Shown here: positions 63,501 through 64,000 of the stretch, one piece after another
How positions within the stretch are numbered: position 1 is the stretch's first letter
How the letters are laid out: the number at the start of each line of letters is the position of its first letter
Source of the DNA: Anaerozeibacter quisquiliarum
GTDB taxonomy: Bacteria; Bacillota; Clostridia; Christensenellales; Aristaeellaceae
Assembly: GCA_051162045.1 (NCBI GenBank)
Contig: JBISDI010000006.1
Length of the DNA stretch: 64,000 nt
Strand: one strand, 5' to 3'
The notes under the pieces: generated by a model
Told to the model about the DNA's origin: nothing
The model's database searches: none
What the model saw: only the letters and a program-made list of their open reading frames with translations
Made by a program: the position numbers and the translations under genes

Positions 63501-64000
63501 ATGCACTACGCGCTGTCGACGCTGGCCGCGGTGGCGATTTCGGTGATGATCCTGATAAACGGGGAGCTGACGCGCGCGTACGATTTGTATGCGGCGACGG
63601 TGACCATCCACGTAGTGGGGCTGGTCCTGGTCAGCGCCGCCTGCGCGCTGCGCGGCGAGAAGCTGAGCGCGGCGCGGGGACTCAAGTGGACCGCGTTCCT
63701 CGGCGGCGCGGTCGGGGTGGCCACGACGGTGTTCAACAACCAGGCGTACGGACAGATCGACGTATCGGCCATCGTGGCGCTGAACCTGGTCGGACAGGCG
63801 GGCTCGGCGCTCGCAATCGACCAGTTCGCTCTGTTCGGGATGAAGCGCGCCCCGATGAGCGCGGGCAAGGCGCTGGGGCTGCTGGGCGCCGGAGCCGGCA
63901 TCGCCTACATGCTCGCGGGCACGGCGTGCTCGCCGGTGCCGGTGGGGCTGTCACTGCTGACCGGCGTGACGCTGACGCTCAACCGCTACCTGAACGCCCG
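63501..64000 (+). CDS. DMT-family transporter, YdcZ (DUF606) type, cut by the window end
   Basis: The first 166 residues are present with no stop before 64000. Strongly hydrophobic with at least four membrane segments: TLAAVAISVMILING, a second near VTIHVVGLVLVSA, a third near FLGGAVGVATTVFNN, and the conserved ALNLVGQAGSALAIDQFALFG, a hallmark of the YdcZ family. GGAGGAGGGG precedes the ATG. Substrate is unknown. The protein may continue as a second five-helix repeat beyond the edge. Confidence 0.85.
   Translation, partial: MHYALSTLAAVAISVMILINGELTRAYDLYAATVTIHVVGLVLVSAACALRGEKLSAARGLKWTAFLGGAVGVATTVFNNQAYGQIDVSAIVALNLVGQAGSALAIDQFALFGMKRAPMSAGKALGLLGAGAGIAYMLAGTACSPVPVGLSLLTGVTLTLNRYLNA

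Overview
The window looks like chromosome of a spore-forming, GC-rich member of the Firmicutes, most likely class Clostridia. The evidence is the gene set: HrcA with a CIRCE operator, EcfA1-EcfA2-EcfT next to TruA, the spore protein GerW beside a DUF2953 protein, a YdjG-YdjH-YdjI set, MnmM (YtqB), HelD, many GTG/TTG starts, strong AGGAGG ribosome sites and near-consensus sigma-A promoters. The genus cannot be named from sequence reading alone. I support 54 protein genes and three tRNA genes; most of the sequence is ordinary, tightly packed, translationally coupled operons.

Layout, left to right. 59-357: tRNA-Thr, -Tyr and -Leu, read leftward from one consensus promoter. 814-4088: ECF transporter core (two ATPases, EcfT) with truA, leftward. 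4283-7780: glycolytic operon pgk-tpiA-gpmI. 8170-12971: heat-shock operon hrcA-grpE-dnaK-dnaJ with CIRCE. 13106-15767: rlmH, a CPBP membrane protease and a WalJ-like hydrolase. 15764-20084: dusB behind a non-flagellar MotA/MotB (ZorA/ZorB-like) motor pair and a small membrane-anchored protein. 20088-22956: a membrane metallophosphatase and radA, divergent.

22953-24750 is the clearest accessory segment: a low-GC gene for a membrane-anchored trypsin-like protease, bracketed by two copies of a palindromic repeat of about 166 bp whose outer ends supply the stop codons of radA and of an asparagine-synthetase-like gene. Then follow comEC-holA-mnmM, an oxidoreductase/ThuA pair, and the ydjG-ydjH-ydjI membrane-stress set.

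35919-42319 is a three-gene signalling operon: two PAS/GGDEF/HD-GYP proteins translationally coupled to an [FeFe]-hydrogenase-like protein, which suggests a redox or hydrogen input into cyclic-di-GMP. Next are copA divergent from an HxlR regulator, ccdA-tlpA, and helD coupled to an acyl-carrier-like protein. 49713-60259 is a polyol (probably four-carbon) uptake and breakdown cluster: DhaL, DhaK, RpiB-type isomerase, zinc dehydrogenase, a two-ATPase ABC importer with binding protein, and a divergent ROK regulator. The right end has a conserved hypothetical protein, a secreted Ig-like repeat protein, gerW with its DUF2953 partner, and a DMT transporter gene cut by the window edge, preceded by a 20-bp-stem hairpin.

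The best candidates for undescribed biology are the ZorAB-like motor operon without defence effectors, the cyclic-di-GMP/hydrogenase operon, and the palindromic repeat pair around the protease gene. All positions and motifs were read by eye; no database search was run.
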